Assembly: GCF_036924595.1 (NCBI RefSeq)
Contig: NZ_JAZHRV010000001.1
Span: 5,022,001 to 5,086,000 of the forward strand
DNA length: 64,000 nucleotides
Origin: Bradyrhizobium algeriense
GTDB lineage: Bacteria > Pseudomonadota > Alphaproteobacteria > Rhizobiales > Xanthobacteraceae
Direction: 5' to 3'
The translations under genes and the position numbers were made by a program. Below the pieces are notes generated by a model, which searched no databases, was not told where the DNA came from, and saw only the letters and a list, made by a program, of their open reading frames with translations. Below are positions 62,436-64,000 of this stretch, piece by piece; the first letter of the stretch is position 1; the number at the start of each line of letters is the position of its first letter.

Positions 62436-64000
62436 TCAGGACGATCCAACCCCGTAATGTAGCTCGCCACCCCGCATCAAGCGGCGGGCGATGTCGGCTG
62501 TCTGCAGCGACGCGCGTTCGGTCGGCGAATGGGCCGCCAGATAGCGGGCAACCGCGATGAGGATGTGCCGGCCCTCGTCCGTGTCGCCCCACGCGCCGAA
62601 TTGCCGGACTCCCGCCTCCAGCATCTGATACGCATGGAAGCCTGCATCTTCGCGCAGCACCGCATGCGCGAGCGTGGCGATCAGCGCCTGCGGCGAATGG
62701 CCGAGCGTGAGATGCCGTGCCACGAGGCGTGCGGCGAGATCGACCTGTCTCTGCCGGTCGAAGGCGTCGAGCAAGGCGGCGCCGATCGTCTCTGGATCCG
62801 CGGGCAGATCATCTAGCTGCTCACCGCCGTCGCCCGGGATGCGCGCTGGCGGCACATTGAGATAGCGAGCAAGGTAGAGCGCCATCGCTCCGTGCAATAC
62901 GCCGCGGACGGTCGTGACGTGAGTGTCGATGTTGGCAGTCCCGATGCGCGTCAGCATCTGGTGGACTGCGTTGGCGTAGGTGAAGACGTGATGCGCCGTC
63001 GCCCAGTCGGCGTGCTCGTTGGCATTGCCGAAGCGCGCCACCCTGAGCGCTGCAGCGTACGCGAGGGCTTGGCCAAGGTCAGCAGGAGCGGCACCGGCGC
63101 GGATCGCCTCCTTGAGCGCAGCAACGATCCTGTCCGGATCCTCACCGAGCAGCTCTTGAGCAAGCGCGGCCTGGCCCGACCACTTACCCGAGCCGTGTCC
63201 GACAGCGAACAGACCCGCGAGTTCGCTGGTCGAGTCCTCACACAACGCAACAAGGTCAACGGGCTGGCGCCAGGCAGTCGATTCCTCGGCGCCACGGGCC
63301 GCTACCATCTGACCGACGACAGTCGGCAGCAGAGCCGCCGCGTGTTGCCAGCCGACCAGGTCGAGGCACTCGAACGCCTTGTTGATGAAGTCGAGCGAGT
63401 GCCCGGTGTTGGCGAACGCGCGCTCGGTCTCGGCGGCGAACAGGGAATCAGCGAGTTCAGCCGGAGAGAAGCCGGCCGCAATCGCCGTGAGCAGGGTGCG
63501 CTCGGCCGCCTCGCGATGGCGCACGTTTGTCCAACGCCGCAGCCAGCGTTTGAGCGCGGCCGGATCCGGTCGGCTTCCAAGCGGCGCGCGTTCCCGCCGC
63601 GGCGCCTCACCATCGCAGTCCGCCGCTACGCGGCGTGCGCCGTGGAATAGAGCGAGATAGGCTTCCTCCTCCGGCAGGCCGGGCAGGATATTGGCGAGTG
63701 CCGTAAGGATCGTCAGACCCACGCCCCAGCCGTCGCGATTTTGCGCCCCGAACAGAGCCACCTCCCGTACGATTTCGGCCTGCGGTACGCCGGCCGCGAG
63801 CTGACCATGTATGGCCTTGGCAATGACGAGGCCGAGGTCGTGGGCGAGGCCGTTCGCAAGCCGCTGATGCCAGTGCGCGGCGGGATCGGCATGAGTGAAC
63901 GTGGTCTTCACCCAGACGTCACCATTACGCACCTCGACCGGGCAGATCGGCACGTCGTCCGCCCAGAGGTCGAAGGTGCAGCCACTTTCGAGATCGAAGC
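62436..64000 (-). CDS. Rieske-like (2Fe-2S) protein with large helical C-terminal domain, 5' end outside window
   Basis: The reading frame continues past the right edge (FDLESGCTFDLWADDVPICP then VEVRNGDVWVKT), so the start is not visible. The first 30 residues look like the end of a Rieske domain (xFDLxxG...PVxxYxVRxxDGxVxV). The remaining 480 residues are helical: HWHQRLANGLAHDLGLVIAK, LTALANILPGLPEEEAYLAL, WQHAAALLPTVVGQMVAARG and HAVLREDAGFHAYQMLEAGV. I know of no characterised function for this fusion. Confidence 0.7.
   Translation of the reverse strand, partial: FDLESGCTFDLWADDVPICPVEVRNGDVWVKTTFTHADPAAHWHQRLANGLAHDLGLVIAKAIHGQLAAGVPQAEIVREVALFGAQNRDGWGVGLTILTALANILPGLPEEEAYLALFHGARRVAADCDGEAPRRERAPLGSRPDPAALKRWLRRWTNVRHREAAERTLLTAIAAGFSPAELADSLFAAETERAFANTGHSLDFINKAFECLDLVGWQHAAALLPTVVGQMVAARGAEESTAWRQPVDLVALCEDSTSELAGLFAVGHGSGKWSGQAALAQELLGEDPDRIVAALKEAIRAGAAPADLGQALAYAAALRVARFGNANEHADWATAHHVFTYANAVHQMLTRIGTANIDTHVTTVRGVLHGAMALYLARYLNVPPARIPGDGGEQLDDLPADPETIGAALLDAFDRQRQVDLAARLVARHLTLGHSPQALIATLAHAVLREDAGFHAYQMLEAGVRQFGAWGDTDEGRHILIAVARYLAAHSPTERASLQTADIARRLMRGGELHYGVGSS

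Noticed and set aside
1..64000. CRISPR array
   Set aside because: No regularly spaced short direct repeats with unique spacers were seen in any region, and no Cas-like protein is present.

Overview
The window looks like a chromosome segment of an alphaproteobacterium of the Bradyrhizobium group. This rests on the high GC content, small secreted proteins and extragenic palindromes that I recognise from that group, UgpC/MalK-type and LIV-type ABC transporters, and a decayed island full of IS remnants and tRNA 3' fragments. No database search was possible, so the genus is inference.

Layout. (1) 1-8019, minus strand: a polyol or pentitol uptake and catabolism locus (HAD phosphatase, SorC-type regulator, binding protein, two permeases, ATPase, SDR dehydrogenase, FGGY kinase running off the left edge), with matching candidate operators before its two transcription units. 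(2) 8286-15329: small exported proteins, a four-helix membrane protein, an exported caspase-like protein, and a sigma factor carrying two tandem copies of region 2 with an adjacent membrane anti-sigma-like protein. (3) 15950-18235: a TonB-dependent siderophore receptor. (4) 18971-20704: a tRNA-Lys 3' fragment, a tyrosine integrase and a tRNA-Pro-like anticodon arm, the scar of an integrated element. (5) 20902-27313: DNA polymerase IV, then a three-subunit molybdenum aldehyde/xanthine dehydrogenase operon with a divergent TetR regulator and a palindromic operator.

(6) From a tRNA-Arg 3' fragment (27421-27471) to about 53500 lies a low-density, decayed accessory region. It holds short conserved hypothetical genes, a solitary tyrosine recombinase, DUF2285 copies, a 219-bp MITE-like element with target duplication, remnants of IS30, IS1182 and IS5 transposases, several frameshifted genes (amidohydrolase, winged-HTH/TPR regulator, DUF2182, YedK-like), and dispersed repeats. 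Intact islands of function are a glycerophosphodiesterase-like protein, DUF899 and redoxin proteins, a cupin, a SnoaL-like protein and a YedY-like molybdoenzyme.

(7) 53521-60898, minus strand: a complete LIV-type amino-acid or amide ABC transporter (binding protein, two permeases, two ATPases). Upstream of it are a decayed Rossmann-fold protein, a haloacid-dehalogenase fragment and a DUF4392 (D-glutamate cyclase-type) protein. (8) 61904-64000: an adenosine-specific-kinase-family protein and a Rieske-like protein cut by the right edge. The most unusual intact feature is the duplicated-region-2 sigma factor with its neighbours.
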